Positions 8,867 through 17,811 of a stretch of DNA of 64,000 nt are shown one piece after another (positions within the stretch are counted from its first letter, which is position 1; each line of letters begins with the position of its first letter). The DNA comes from UTCHB3 sp008363265 (lineage in GTDB: Bacteria > Bacteroidota > Ignavibacteria > Ignavibacteriales > Ignavibacteriaceae). The position numbers were made by a program, and so were the translations under genes. The notes below the pieces were generated by a model that had not been told where the DNA came from, did no database searches, and saw nothing but the letters and a program-made list of their open reading frames with translations. The DNA is taken from the NCBI GenBank assembly GCA_045863055.1, contig BTUW01000011.1, positions 56,385 through 120,384 on the forward strand. The letters run 5' to 3'.

Positions 8867-9006
8867 TTTACTTTTAAGCACGAAAGTAAAGCACAAAATA
8901 CTATAATTTACTTTAACGCGCAAAAGTAAATTATATATTTCCATAATTTACTTTCAGGCCCGAAAGTAAAGTATAACTCGGTATAATTACCTTCGGGCCG
9001 GAAAGA
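8867..9006. promoter_or_regulatory. Phased palindrome array upstream of fic (probable operator)
   Basis: Three copies of TTTACTTT-N8-AAAGTAAA lie at 8867-8890, 8907-8930 and 8947-8970. They repeat at exactly 40 bp, each with 8-bp perfect arms and a different 8-nt centre. A fourth, degenerate copy follows at about 8985-9006. On the minus strand the middle copy contains TACTTTTG, which fits the Bacteroidota TAnnTTTG promoter box, so the array may overlap the fic promoter. The nearest copy is 58 bp from the fic start codon. The sites suit cooperative binding of a dimer on one DNA face. Confidence 0.7.
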
Positions 9007-9027
9007 ACAACGCGGAAAGGGATCCGG

Positions 9028-9909
9028 TTAAAACATGTAACCCAAACCGAGTGAGAGGGTGAAGGAGCGTTTGAGACCGTCGGTATTGTTGTCACGTTTC
9101 AGGAGAGGCGCGGCTGCATAGGCGCTCAAACGGATCTGCTTTGAGATCATGGTTGAAGCGGATAAACCCAGATTGAACTGAAGCTGGTCGCTACCGGGAT
9201 CATCTATGTAGCGTGAACCGGTTGTTAGATTGCCGCCGGATAAGAGCGGCCACCAGCGGTCATAAACAGTGGACAACCCGAGACGTTTAATGAGTATCGC
9301 CTCAGCTTTTAGATCAACCTTACCAAGAGCGAATGAATAACCGCCGCGCAGCATAAGATCGGGTGCCCGTTTTATCTCATCGAATTTGTTCTTGCTGCGT
9401 GTTGTTGGAATCTGAACTCCGAGTGAAGCATCAAAAGAATGGTATGTGAGGCCTATCCCTCCCAGCACATCAAAACTCCCCTGACTGCTTTGATATATCT
9501 GCGGCGCGTACCCTCCGAGATCAACCTCGCCCGTCGGAACCACTGCGCCCAGTGAAACGGTCAACGCCACTTCCTTATTTACATCAAAAGATTTCGAGAA
9601 AATAGCCATCAGATCGCCAATTCCACTCGTTTTTATTACTTCACCATTCTGAAAATTGTAGGGAATGGAGACATCAACGGTAAAGCCTCTGCCAAGAGCG
9701 AAATTACCACGGGCAGAAACCGTATGAAAGGTAACATTATCAGGCTTCCCACTGCTGCCCAGGGTGTATCCGATTGTAACACTCCCCGTGTGCGCCTCTT
9801 CAGTGTGTCCACCGATCGAGCACACGCCCGCGTCAGAGCATTGGGCAAAGACAAAATTCTGTAAAGAAAACATTAAAACCAGCGCCGTTAACAGCGATCT
9901 CAACCGCAT
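9028..9909 (-). CDS. Outer-membrane beta-barrel protein, uncharacterised
   Basis: I place the start at 9909 (MRLRSLLTALVLMF), with a GAGG ribosome site 6 nt upstream; this gives a clear signal peptide ending near VFAQ and a 293-residue precursor. An upstream ATG at 9972 would bury the signal peptide. The mature N-terminus is Cys/His-rich (CSDAGVCSIGGHTEEAH), after which alternating amphipathic strands run to a C-terminal GLGYMF, the aromatic end of an outer-membrane barrel. It resembles the broad transporter/MetA-pathway barrel group, but I cannot assign a substrate. A metal-binding role for the Cys/His segment is speculative. Confidence 0.75.
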   Translation of the reverse strand: MRLRSLLTALVLMFSLQNFVFAQCSDAGVCSIGGHTEEAHTGSVTIGYTLGSSGKPDNVTFHTVSARGNFALGRGFTVDVSIPYNFQNGEVIKTSGIGDLMAIFSKSFDVNKEVALTVSLGAVVPTGEVDLGGYAPQIYQSSQGSFDVLGGIGLTYHSFDASLGVQIPTTRSKNKFDEIKRAPDLMLRGGYSFALGKVDLKAEAILIKRLGLSTVYDRWWPLLSGGNLTTGSRYIDDPGSDQLQFNLGLSASTMISKQIRLSAYAAAPLLKRDNNTDGLKRSFTLSLGLGYMF

Positions 9910-10014
9910 CAGAGCCTCAATAAATAAATGATTAAAAACACCATCCTGCCTCCTCAAAGTTATTAAAATCAATTCTCCCGATCACACTCTAAAAAATTAA
10001 CCATTCACGGCATC

Positions 10015-10049
10015 CCACTAACCACTAACCTCTAACCACTAACCACTAA
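10015..10049. repeat. CCACTAA heptamer tandem repeat (5 units)
   Basis: Five contiguous heptamers, four CCACTAA and one CCTCTAA, lie in the spacer between the outer-membrane protein and bamD, about 33 bp before the candidate bamD promoter box. The copy number could vary between strains. Confidence 0.8.
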
Positions 10050-10081
10050 ATAATCCCCTTTCCCACCTTCCGGGCATTTCG

Positions 10082-10089
10082 TAAATTTG
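10082..10089 (+). promoter_or_regulatory. Candidate bamD promoter -7 box (TAAATTTG)
   Basis: TAAATTTG matches the Bacteroidota TAnnTTTG element exactly and lies 26 bp before the bamD start codon. The matching -33 TTTG is weak (CTTT near 10057). This is a motif-based prediction only. Confidence 0.4.
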
Positions 10090-10115
10090 TTAATTGGTCA
10101 AAAAATAATTAGAGA

Positions 10116-10883
10116 ATGAAGAAATTAGCAGTAAGCGCATTTTTCGCGCTGATATTTTTGTCCGGATGTTCGTTTGAGATCGACAGGTCAGCGATGACAC
10201 CCGAAGAGCGCTTCAAATACGCTATGTCGCTTTATGAGGATGAGTCGTATCTCGACGCGATAGCCGAATTTGAGAGCATCCTGATCCAGTACCCCGGTTC
10301 AACGATCGCGGCCGATGCTCAGTATTACCTGGCGATGTCGCGCTTCAAAAGGGAAGAGTTCCTGATGGCAGCCTACGAGTTCAGCAAGCTGATAAACACT
10401 TTGAAGGCCAGCAACTACATTAAGGATGCTCAGTTCATGCTTGCCGACTGCTATTACGAATTGTCGCCCGACTACACTCTCGACCAGAAATATTCGGAAA
10501 AAGGGATCGAAGAGTTCCAGGTTTTCATCAATTTCTTCCCCACCGACCCAAAAGTTGAAGAGGCGGAGAGAAAGATCGCCGAACTTAACGACAAACTCGC
10601 CGAAAAGCTCTATTCGAACGCTGTTACCTATGAAAACATGGGGATGAAAGGCGCCGCGATAGAATATTACGGCTTCGTGGTTGAAAAATATCATGATTCC
10701 AAATACAGCTCTGAAGCTACTTACAATAAACTCCTCCTCCTCGTCGACAGAAGAAGATTTAAAGAAGCCCTGAAGGAATCGGAACTGTTCCTCAGCAGGT
10801 ACAAAGGAAACCCCAACACGGCAAAAGTTGAGCAGATCAGGGAAGACCTCCTCAAAATGCCACAAATGACAGCGAAGCCGTGA
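10116..10883 (+). CDS. bamD: Outer membrane assembly lipoprotein BamD
   Basis: Lipoprotein subunit of the BAM complex that inserts beta-barrel proteins into the outer membrane. It has 255 residues. The lipobox is LSGC with lipidated Cys18. The body is made of TPR-like helical pairs (for example YLDAIAEFESILIQYPGSTIAADAQYYLAMSRF), as in BamD/YfiO. It ends overlapping the thioesterase start by 4 bp (GTGA), so the two are coupled. Neighbouring genes are not other bam genes, which is usual in this group. Confidence 0.92.
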   Translation: MKKLAVSAFFALIFLSGCSFEIDRSAMTPEERFKYAMSLYEDESYLDAIAEFESILIQYPGSTIAADAQYYLAMSRFKREEFLMAAYEFSKLINTLKASNYIKDAQFMLADCYYELSPDYTLDQKYSEKGIEEFQVFINFFPTDPKVEEAERKIAELNDKLAEKLYSNAVTYENMGMKGAAIEYYGFVVEKYHDSKYSSEATYNKLLLLVDRRRFKEALKESELFLSRYKGNPNTAKVEQIREDLLKMPQMTAKP

Positions 10884-11347
10884 CGGAAAAACCGGTACGC
10901 GAATCGCAGGTGATCATGACCGAGCTGGTTCTTCCGAACCACACCAACCCACACGGGCACCTGCTCGGCGGGCAACTGATGCTCTGGATCGATATCTGTG
11001 CCGCGCTTGCTGCCGGAAGGCACGCCCAAAGCGTTTGCGTGACCGCCTCGGTTGACAAGATCGACTTCCACCACCCGATAAAACTCGGTGAAGTTATCAC
11101 CCTCGAAGCCTCGGTTAACAGGGTTTTCTCCTCTTCACTCGAAGTCGGGGTAAAGATATTCTCACAGCACTTCACTTCTTCAGAGCAGAAACACACCAAC
11201 AGCGCCTACCTCACTTTCGTGAACATAAATAAAGATGGGAAACCGGAGCCGGCCCCCAAAGTTGTTCCCGAAACCGAGGAAGAGAAGCGCCGCTTTGTTG
11301 ACGCGGGTCTCCGACGCGAACAGCGCCTGGCGAACCGCAACAAATAG
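10880..11347 (+). CDS. Acyl-CoA thioesterase, YciA/hotdog type
   Basis: A 155-residue single hotdog-fold enzyme that probably hydrolyses acyl-CoA to free acid and CoA. The diagnostic segment is NPHGHLLGGQLMLWID, in which HGxLLGG surrounds the active site and the Asp is the likely catalytic residue. It starts with GTG, overlapping the bamD stop. The C-terminus is a charged tail rich in Glu/Arg. Substrate chain length cannot be read from sequence. Confidence 0.9.
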   Translation: MTEKPVRESQVIMTELVLPNHTNPHGHLLGGQLMLWIDICAALAAGRHAQSVCVTASVDKIDFHHPIKLGEVITLEASVNRVFSSSLEVGVKIFSQHFTSSEQKHTNSAYLTFVNINKDGKPEPAPKVVPETEEEKRRFVDAGLRREQRLANRNK

Positions 11348-11380
11348 CGCGGTTTAACCGGAGATACCGGATAAAGGAAA

Positions 11381-13012
11381 ATGAAAAAACTCCTCCCAGC
11401 ACTGATCTTATTAACCTCCGCGCTCTTTTCACAATCCACCCCCGATCTCGATTCAATTTTTAACAATTATGTGACCCTCAGATCAGGCGCACTTCCCGAT
11501 GGACAACCGGGTACAATAAAGCAGAAATGCGGCCTACCATCTCTTTCACCATTAATGATCCATTTCAACGCTCTGAGACCGGATCAGCAATCGACGCTAA
11601 AGGCTCTAACAGCCAGACCGGTGAAGGATACCAGCATCGTCTCCCCAAAGAAGAGATTCAGGATCCACTTCGACAAGGCAGGTTTCGAAAAACCCGCTTA
11701 TTCACCCGACAGTCTGGCCATCGCCCTCGATTCTGCCTGGGAATATGAGGTCAACTTCCTGAAATATCCCGTTCCGCCATCGGATGGTAATATGGGCGGT
11801 GATTCACTTTATGATATTTATATAGTTGCTTTCCAGTACTGGTACGGTGAAACAGTGCCTGAGAATCCTCTTCCATCATTAACCGATACCTACACCTCAT
11901 ATATCCGGATCGACAACGATTTCGCCGGTTTTTACACAACCGGGCTTCCGGCCGCGAAAGTGACCGCCGCGCACGAGTTCCACCACGCGATACAGATGGG
12001 TAATTACATCCTACGGTACTCTGACACATTTTTTCATGAACTCACTTCCACCTCAATGGAAGAGTTCGTTTTTCCGGAGATAAATGACTATCTTGGGTAT
12101 CTTTCCGAGTATTTTGACGAACCTTGGCTTTCACTTTCAAAGTATTCCGGCTACAACCTTGCGACATGGAACCTGATGCTGAGTGAAAGATTCGGAACCG
12201 AGATCATCAGGCGGCAATGGGAACTGATGCCGAGGCAGAGGGCTGTGCGGGCGATCTATAACACACTCAGTCAGGAAGGTTCTTCCGCGGTTAACGAGTT
12301 CAACACATTCGGGATCTGGAACTACTTCACCAATTACCGCGCTGTGGCGGGCAGCTACTTTAAGGATGCTGAGAGGTTTCCGGCCATCAAAAACACAATG
12401 AAGTCTGGCCTGATGGGGAGCAGCGCCACCATTTCGGTGGCATCTCATCCCGTGGCGAACAACCAGATCACCATCTCGAACACCCAACCCGGGTTTAATG
12501 ACACTATTGTGACAATAGTAACCGACTTTTCAGTTGAAGAGTGGGAAAGCTCGCCGGACAAATGGCTCAACTACCGGTATGAGTTCTTCAATTACAATGC
12601 AGACGGTTCTTCCCCCCTTGCCGGAAATTACCACGACAAGTTCACGGGCAACGCTTCATGGCGTTCCGCCACTTCGGTGATCATCAATAATATCCTCGTA
12701 AAAAGAGGGGAAGTAAGAGGCGGAGACGACGATTTCCCGCGACCCTCACCCTTCGTTTATGGGAAAACAGCCGAAGATGTGATATATTTCCCGTTTAAAT
12801 TTTTAAAAGATCTCACCGCCGGTCTGTACATTTACAATAGCAGCGGGAACCTGGTCTATAACGGAACCGAAGTGCCGCATGGCGTGCTTCGTGACCGGAT
12901 AAAATGGCCGGTCCGCGACAACAACGGCGGAAGGCTCGACTCCGGGGTCTATATCTTCTACATAAAATCTGAGAGCGATCAGAAAACGGGAAAGATCACC
13001 ATAATAAACTGA
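11381..13012 (+). CDS. Secreted zinc metalloprotease, MXAN_6640-like, with T9SS-type C-terminal domain
   Basis: A 543-residue exported protein. It has a signal peptide (MKKLLPALILLTSALFSQ) and a HEFHH zinc-binding motif near residue 197, with the family-typical AHEFHHAIQ context. This fits the MXAN_6640 group of putative metalloproteases. The last 70 residues (GLYIYNSSGNLVYNG through GVYIFYIKSES) resemble a T9SS sorting domain, so the enzyme is probably exported to the surface or medium. It lies downstream of the thioesterase on the same strand. The proteolytic substrate is unknown. Confidence 0.82.
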   Translation: MKKLLPALILLTSALFSQSTPDLDSIFNNYVTLRSGALPDGQPGTIKQKCGLPSLSPLMIHFNALRPDQQSTLKALTARPVKDTSIVSPKKRFRIHFDKAGFEKPAYSPDSLAIALDSAWEYEVNFLKYPVPPSDGNMGGDSLYDIYIVAFQYWYGETVPENPLPSLTDTYTSYIRIDNDFAGFYTTGLPAAKVTAAHEFHHAIQMGNYILRYSDTFFHELTSTSMEEFVFPEINDYLGYLSEYFDEPWLSLSKYSGYNLATWNLMLSERFGTEIIRRQWELMPRQRAVRAIYNTLSQEGSSAVNEFNTFGIWNYFTNYRAVAGSYFKDAERFPAIKNTMKSGLMGSSATISVASHPVANNQITISNTQPGFNDTIVTIVTDFSVEEWESSPDKWLNYRYEFFNYNADGSSPLAGNYHDKFTGNASWRSATSVIINNILVKRGEVRGGDDDFPRPSPFVYGKTAEDVIYFPFKFLKDLTAGLYIYNSSGNLVYNGTEVPHGVLRDRIKWPVRDNNGGRLDSGVYIFYIKSESDQKTGKITIIN

Positions 13013-13037
13013 CCCCTCAAAGAAACCATACTCATCG

Positions 13038-13679
13038 ATGATCAAACTGGAATTAAAGAACTTAACAAAGACATTCGAAAGAAGAGTGATCTTCAGGAAT
13101 GTGAACCTCGACTGGGAAGCCCCCGGACTTTTCGGTGTTGCCGGGCCTAATGGATCGGGTAAATCAACCCTTGTAAAGGTGATCACAGGCCTCATATCAC
13201 CCTCTTCGGGTGATTTAAAGCTCTCGGTTAACGGAAAGACATACCACCCCGCCGCTGCGATCGATCACTTCGGTTTCGCCGCCCCTTATCTGGTGCTATA
13301 CGATGAGTTCACCGCGAAAGAGAACCTCGAGCTCTCGATGAACATAAGGGGTCTGCATCTCGATGAGAAATACATGGACGAACTGCTCGAGCATTTTTCC
13401 CTGTTCAAACGGAAAAACGACCTTGTGCGGGCCTACTCATCGGGTATGAAGCAGCGTCTGAAGATCATCTTTGCCTTCATCCACAACCCTGCACTTGTCA
13501 TCCTTGATGAGCCCACCGCAAACCTTGACGCCGAGGGAAAAGAGAAGGTTTATCAGCTCGCCAGGAAAGTGGCCGAGGAGAAGATCGTGATATTTGCCAC
13601 CAACGAGGAAGAAGAACTGCGGATGTGCAGGGAAGTGATAAAAATTCTCGACCATAAACCCGCTGAAAGGGCTGCCTGA
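13038..13679 (+). CDS. ccmA: ABC transporter ATP-binding protein, CcmA-like
   Basis: ATPase of a two-component exporter, 213 residues. Walker A is GPNGSGKST, the signature motif is YSSGMKQR (a variant of LSGGQ) and Walker B is ALVILDEPTANLD. Its close linkage to a CcmB-like permease (TGATG overlap) identifies it as the cytochrome c maturation-type exporter ATPase rather than a generic ABC protein. Other ccm genes are not in the window, so the symbol is given by family and partner. Confidence 0.8.
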   Translation: MIKLELKNLTKTFERRVIFRNVNLDWEAPGLFGVAGPNGSGKSTLVKVITGLISPSSGDLKLSVNGKTYHPAAAIDHFGFAAPYLVLYDEFTAKENLELSMNIRGLHLDEKYMDELLEHFSLFKRKNDLVRAYSSGMKQRLKIIFAFIHNPALVILDEPTANLDAEGKEKVYQLARKVAEEKIVIFATNEEEELRMCREVIKILDHKPAERAA

Positions 13680-14344
13680 TGTTAAAACGCGCTCTTTGGC
13701 TCTTCAACAAAGATCTTACTTCCGAGCTACGCACCCGCTACGCGATCAACGCCCTCGCCATGTTCATCGTGGTAACGATCAGTGTTATCCTCTTCGCCAT
13801 CGGTGAAGAAAAAATATCTGCCGCGCTATCGGCAGGCCTGTTGTGGGTGGTGATCTTCTTCTCAGCGATGTCAGGTCTATCAAGGGCCTTCGTCTCCGAG
13901 GAAGAGAGGGGTACCAACATTATCCTCCAGTTGATCGCCTCACCAACCGTGGTGCTTACGGGAAAACTTTTTTATAATCTGATACTTGTTTTCGCCATGA
14001 ACATGGTGATTCTGGTACTTTACACCGCACTTTTCGATACATTCGTGCTGAAGAATGTCTTTATATTCTTCTTCTCTTTTGTGCTGGGGAATTCGGGACT
14101 GGCTTTCGCATCCACGATCATTGCTTCGATAATAGCAAAGGCGAACTCGAAGGGAACACTTTATCCCGTCCTTTCTTTTCCGATCCTGTTGCCGCTTCTT
14201 TTGATGCTTGTTGAGATCACAAAAAGGTGTTCAGACGGGGTTGCATTCGAGGAGATATCACCTGAGTTTTTCGCATTGATAAGCTATAATGTGGTAATGG
14301 CCACGGCAAGCTACATGCTTTTTGATTTTATTTGGAAAGAATAA
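13679..14344 (+). CDS. ccmB: CcmB-like heme exporter permease
   Basis: A 221-residue integral membrane protein with about six predicted hydrophobic helices. The segment FSAMSGLSRAFVSEEERGT is typical of CcmB, the membrane partner of CcmA in the system that releases heme for cytochrome c maturation. The start codon overlaps the ccmA stop by one base. CcmC and other maturation genes are absent here, so whether it works in heme handling or another export role is inferred from family only. Confidence 0.82.
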   Translation: MLKRALWLFNKDLTSELRTRYAINALAMFIVVTISVILFAIGEEKISAALSAGLLWVVIFFSAMSGLSRAFVSEEERGTNIILQLIASPTVVLTGKLFYNLILVFAMNMVILVLYTALFDTFVLKNVFIFFFSFVLGNSGLAFASTIIASIIAKANSKGTLYPVLSFPILLPLLLMLVEITKRCSDGVAFEEISPEFFALISYNVVMATASYMLFDFIWKE

Positions 14345-14366
14345 TTTTACAATAAAGGAAACTACA

Positions 14367-15491
14367 TTGAAAACAGCTCTGATAACGGGAATCACCGGAC
14401 AGGACGGAAGCTACCTCGCGGAAATACTCCTCGAGAAGGGTTACACCGTTCACGGGATCATCCGCCGAAGCAGTTCATTTAATACCGGCAGGATCGACCA
14501 CATTTACAACAACGACGAACTGAGGAACAAACGGTTCTTCCTCCACCACGGTGATGTGGTGGATACCAGTAACCTGAACCGCCTCCTTGAGAAGATATCT
14601 CCCGATGAGATATACAACCTTGCGGCTCAAAGCCACGTGAAGGTTTCCTTCGACGTGCCCGACTACACCGCCCAGGTTGACGCGCTCGGCACCCTCCGCT
14701 TCCTCGACGCGATGAGGGAAACAGGCCTCAGCACCAAAACCAAGTTTTATCAGGCTTCAACGAGTGAGCTCTACGGCAAGGTGCAGGCCATCCCGCAGGA
14801 TGAGAAGACACCGTTCTACCCGAGATCACCTTACGCGGTTGCCAAGATCTATGCTTACTGGATAATCGTTAACTATCGCGAAGCTTATAACCTTTTTGCC
14901 TCAAACGGCATCCTGTTCAACCATGAGTCGCCAAGACGCGGTGAGACATTCGTAACACGCAAAATAACCATGGCAGCCGCGGGTATTGTTATGGGAAGGG
15001 AAAAGACACTGGTTCTCGGAAACCTTTCCTCAAAACGTGACTGGGGTTACGCTCCCGAATATTGTGAAGGGATGTGGAGAATTCTTCAGACCGAAAAAGC
15101 CGATGACTACGTGCTCGCCACGGGTGTTACGAACACTGTTCGTGATTTCTGCAAGATGACCTTCGCTGAACTTGGCATTGAGATCGGTTTTGAAGGTGAA
15201 GGCGTCGATGAGAAGGGCGTTATCCGCTCTGTCGATGAGGTGAAACTTAAAGGTCTGATCGAGAAGTACAACACCAAATTCTCAAATCCGGTCGACCTCT
15301 CAGCCCTGAAACAGGGAAGAGTGGTGATCGAAGTGAGCCCCAAATACTTCCGTCCGACAGAAGTCGACCTATTGATCGGTAATCCTGCCAAGGCAAAGAA
15401 TGAACTTGGTTGGGTAGCAAAAACTCAATTGGATGAACTGGTAAGTATTATGGTGAATGCCGACTTCAACTCGGCGCTTAACGGAAGGTAA
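14367..15491 (+). CDS. gmd: GDP-mannose 4,6-dehydratase
   Basis: Extended SDR enzyme that converts GDP-mannose to GDP-4-keto-6-deoxymannose, the precursor of fucose, rhamnose and related sugars of surface polysaccharides. I choose the TTG at 14367 (LKTALITGITGQDGSYL), since AAAGGAA sits just upstream and the 374-residue product matches the family. An ATG at 14322 lies inside ccmB and adds 15 unrelated residues. NAD(P) motif GITGQDGSY, catalytic TSELYG and YAVAK are present. No GDP-fucose synthase follows. Confidence 0.93.
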   Translation: MKTALITGITGQDGSYLAEILLEKGYTVHGIIRRSSSFNTGRIDHIYNNDELRNKRFFLHHGDVVDTSNLNRLLEKISPDEIYNLAAQSHVKVSFDVPDYTAQVDALGTLRFLDAMRETGLSTKTKFYQASTSELYGKVQAIPQDEKTPFYPRSPYAVAKIYAYWIIVNYREAYNLFASNGILFNHESPRRGETFVTRKITMAAAGIVMGREKTLVLGNLSSKRDWGYAPEYCEGMWRILQTEKADDYVLATGVTNTVRDFCKMTFAELGIEIGFEGEGVDEKGVIRSVDEVKLKGLIEKYNTKFSNPVDLSALKQGRVVIEVSPKYFRPTEVDLLIGNPAKAKNELGWVAKTQLDELVSIMVNADFNSALNGR

Positions 15492-15872
15492 CCATCCTCT
15501 TTTAGAGCAGCCAAGGGGTGCTTCCTGAGGGCACCCCGCCCGGCTACATTACTCCTGTTTGACCCATTTCTGATTATTTATATTTTTCAAAATACCGGGA
15601 TGTCGAACCCCCGACATCCCCCGAAGACGGCGCGTTTAATTTTACCCTAATATATCTAAAGTTATTCTGCAATCTGATAGTGCACCCCAAAAGACCCACC
15701 GCGACCCTGACTGAATTAAAACCTGAAATAATTTAATTTTCTGATGGAAATTTAACGGCAGGGGGTTAACAAAAGGGTTAATAACCGATTAATGACCGAA
15801 ATTAATTTGTATTTTTTCGTAATTAATCAGTATTAATCGACATTATTTTGCGATTTTCGATATTTTCAGGCG
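15492..15872. other. Intergenic region with two hairpins and an AT-rich TTAAT cluster
   Basis: This 381-bp stretch lies between converging genes and contains no supportable ORF. It has a 7-bp stem, GGGGTGC/GCACCCC (15515-15537), just after gmd, and a 9-bp perfect stem, GGGATGTCG/CGACATCCC (15597-15620). Neither is followed by a strong T run, but either could stop transcription. From about 15770 to 15845 there are five TTAAT elements, spaced 10-21 bp, at the 3' edge of the LamG-SARP gene. Confidence 0.6.
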
Positions 15873-17810
15873 TTAATCCTTCAGAATCGACTTAATCGTC
15901 CCGGAATACTCCTTACCTGAATATTGTTTGTATTCTTCCAAAAAAGTGTTCCAGACTTCATCAACGAGGGTGTGTCGCCCGAGATAGTAGAGGGATTTTA
16001 TTCTGTACTGGTAGGCCTGATCGTTGGCGGGTTCGAAAAGATCAACGAGACGGGCGGTTTCTTCACAGCTGTTGTAGTCTTCCTTCTTATAAAGATACTC
16101 ACATCTCAGCAGAAGTATCTCCACGATGCGGCCCGCGATCCTGAATCTTTCCTCTTCGATCCACTGACTGCTGAGCCCCTGAAACAGTGTGCCGCGCCGG
16201 ATGATGGATATAAACTTTTCAATCAGGTGATCGATCTCGATCTTCGCCTTCACGTTGAAGATTGAAAGAAGGGAACCGAACACTTTCATCTCATTAAAGA
16301 CAGCCGGATCAAGGTGAAGCGTTATCCTCTCACCGTTGGTCTCGATGCTGCTCGAGCCGAGTTTCTCGATCGTCTTTCTTACCTTTGAATTTGTGACATT
16401 CCGGTTGTTCTTGATCTTCTCTTTTTCAAAACCGGGCCAGAGTTTTCCGTCAAGTTTTTTAACCTGTACCGAATCATTCTCATCCACACTGGTAAAGTAG
16501 ACGACAGCGCAGAGGAACTCCTGCGCCTTTGGGGGGAGTTCGAAATGGAGGTCTTTCCCAGCGGCATCATAAATTTTCAACCCGCCGAAAACCGAGATCA
16601 TATTCCTCGTTGCAGTATCTGCGTTCGGATCAACCACGGCAGAAGCCCGGGCCTTGGGTTGAACAGCCGGCTTTTTGTGTCTCTTCGAGATAATAAGCCA
16701 GATCATTCCGGGAACCACGAGTAAAAGTATGACCGATCCGGCAATGACCAGAATGCTAAACTCTTTATCAGCAGCATAAACCGGCATCGCCGCCACAAGT
16801 CTTGTGTATTCCTTATCGCTTAATGCAGGAATATCGATAAAAAAAGTGTGAAAAACGCATTTGTCTTTTTCGTACACGGCGAGAGTGACGTAGAGTCTGT
16901 TCAAAACGGTATCAACAAGCACGGATTCGATCTCCATTGAATCCGCCTCAAGCGGGATCACATTTCCAAGGGGTTTCCCGGACGGCTTCTCCTCGATCAC
17001 CGCTTTTCTGTTAAACGTGTTCAGCCTGTAAAATGAGGTAACGTTTCTGTAAGAGGGGTCCGAGGGTTTGAACACTCTTGTCCAATGATAGTGCATTGCC
17101 ACAACCCAGCCGGGGTTTTCAAGTTGAGCGTGCATGTCGCTGACAGAGTCGAAGGCTACATTTCCAGTGATCTCATCGAGCTTCCAGTGATGCGCCACTT
17201 TCTCCCCCTTTTTCAATGAGATATACCGCAGAATTATCGCGGCGCACTCGGGTTCACCCGCCCAAAGCCCGAACCTTATTGTTGATCTGTCCCCCCGCTT
17301 AAGGTAGTTGCTCGTAGCCCGCTTCACCTCGCCGTTAAGCCTGACCTCGATAAAACCTTTTTCTTCATCAACCTTCATCTTGAAAAGATAGGGAATTGCC
17401 TCGGTGAATTCTCCGATCGGCCTCACGAACGAGAAAAGGAGGTGCCGCCCGTTTATTCTCATCTGCAGGTGAATGTTTGCTGAATCAGGATGGAAAAGTG
17501 AACGGAGAGTGAGGGTATAGACCCTGTTCTTAAGTTCAAAGATATTCGAAAAATTTCTTGGGAACCAGATCGAGAAATCGAACTCGAATCCATATTCAGG
17601 TCCAAGATCAACCCCTTCTTCAGGAGTGAGGAGCATCGAGGTGGTCTCGCTCTGTCTGATCCTTTCGGGATTTTCCGGTGTGCCGAGGTACCGGGAGTGT
17701 TTACCTGAGAAAACCAGACCACTTCTTCCCGGTTGGTCACCGGCTTCCACAGTAACCACGGCAATCAGAAAAAATAAGAAGAGAATCCGGACCACCTGCT
17801 TCAGTTTCAT
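15873..17810 (-). CDS. Membrane-spanning regulator: LamG-like sensor with cytoplasmic SARP/BTAD-type domain
   Basis: The start at 17810 (MKLKQVVRILFLFFLIAVV) follows the upstream gene's stop by one base and gives a signal peptide or anchor; the product has 645 residues. An earlier in-frame ATG at 17858 would overlap the neighbour. The extracellular part (about 25-370) resembles a concanavalin/LamG domain, with paired WHF/HHWKLDEITGNVAFDS-type strands. One membrane helix follows (ILVIAGSVILLLVVPGMIW). The cytoplasmic half begins FGGLKIYDAAGKDL and has a winged-helix pattern (KNNRNVTNSKVRKTIEKLG) and a TPR-like tail as in SARP/BTAD regulators. It probably senses an external ligand and controls transcription directly. 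Function is inferred. Confidence 0.7.
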   Translation of the reverse strand: MKLKQVVRILFLFFLIAVVTVEAGDQPGRSGLVFSGKHSRYLGTPENPERIRQSETTSMLLTPEEGVDLGPEYGFEFDFSIWFPRNFSNIFELKNRVYTLTLRSLFHPDSANIHLQMRINGRHLLFSFVRPIGEFTEAIPYLFKMKVDEEKGFIEVRLNGEVKRATSNYLKRGDRSTIRFGLWAGEPECAAIILRYISLKKGEKVAHHWKLDEITGNVAFDSVSDMHAQLENPGWVVAMHYHWTRVFKPSDPSYRNVTSFYRLNTFNRKAVIEEKPSGKPLGNVIPLEADSMEIESVLVDTVLNRLYVTLAVYEKDKCVFHTFFIDIPALSDKEYTRLVAAMPVYAADKEFSILVIAGSVILLLVVPGMIWLIISKRHKKPAVQPKARASAVVDPNADTATRNMISVFGGLKIYDAAGKDLHFELPPKAQEFLCAVVYFTSVDENDSVQVKKLDGKLWPGFEKEKIKNNRNVTNSKVRKTIEKLGSSSIETNGERITLHLDPAVFNEMKVFGSLLSIFNVKAKIEIDHLIEKFISIIRRGTLFQGLSSQWIEEERFRIAGRIVEILLLRCEYLYKKEDYNSCEETARLVDLFEPANDQAYQYRIKSLYYLGRHTLVDEVWNTFLEEYKQYSGKEYSGTIKSILKD

Positions 17811-17811
17811 T

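Noticed and set aside
8867..9006. The palindrome array as a CRISPR locus
   Set aside because: Repeats are 24-bp palindromes with 8-nt variable centres and 16-bp intervals. Spacers are too short and no cas genes are present.
9910..9972. Longer N-terminus for the outer-membrane protein
   Set aside because: It would bury the signal peptide, and the GAGG site supports the start at 9909.
14322..14366. ATG start of gmd at 14322
   Set aside because: It lies inside ccmB, adds unrelated residues and has no ribosome site. The TTG at 14367 has AAAGGAA upstream.
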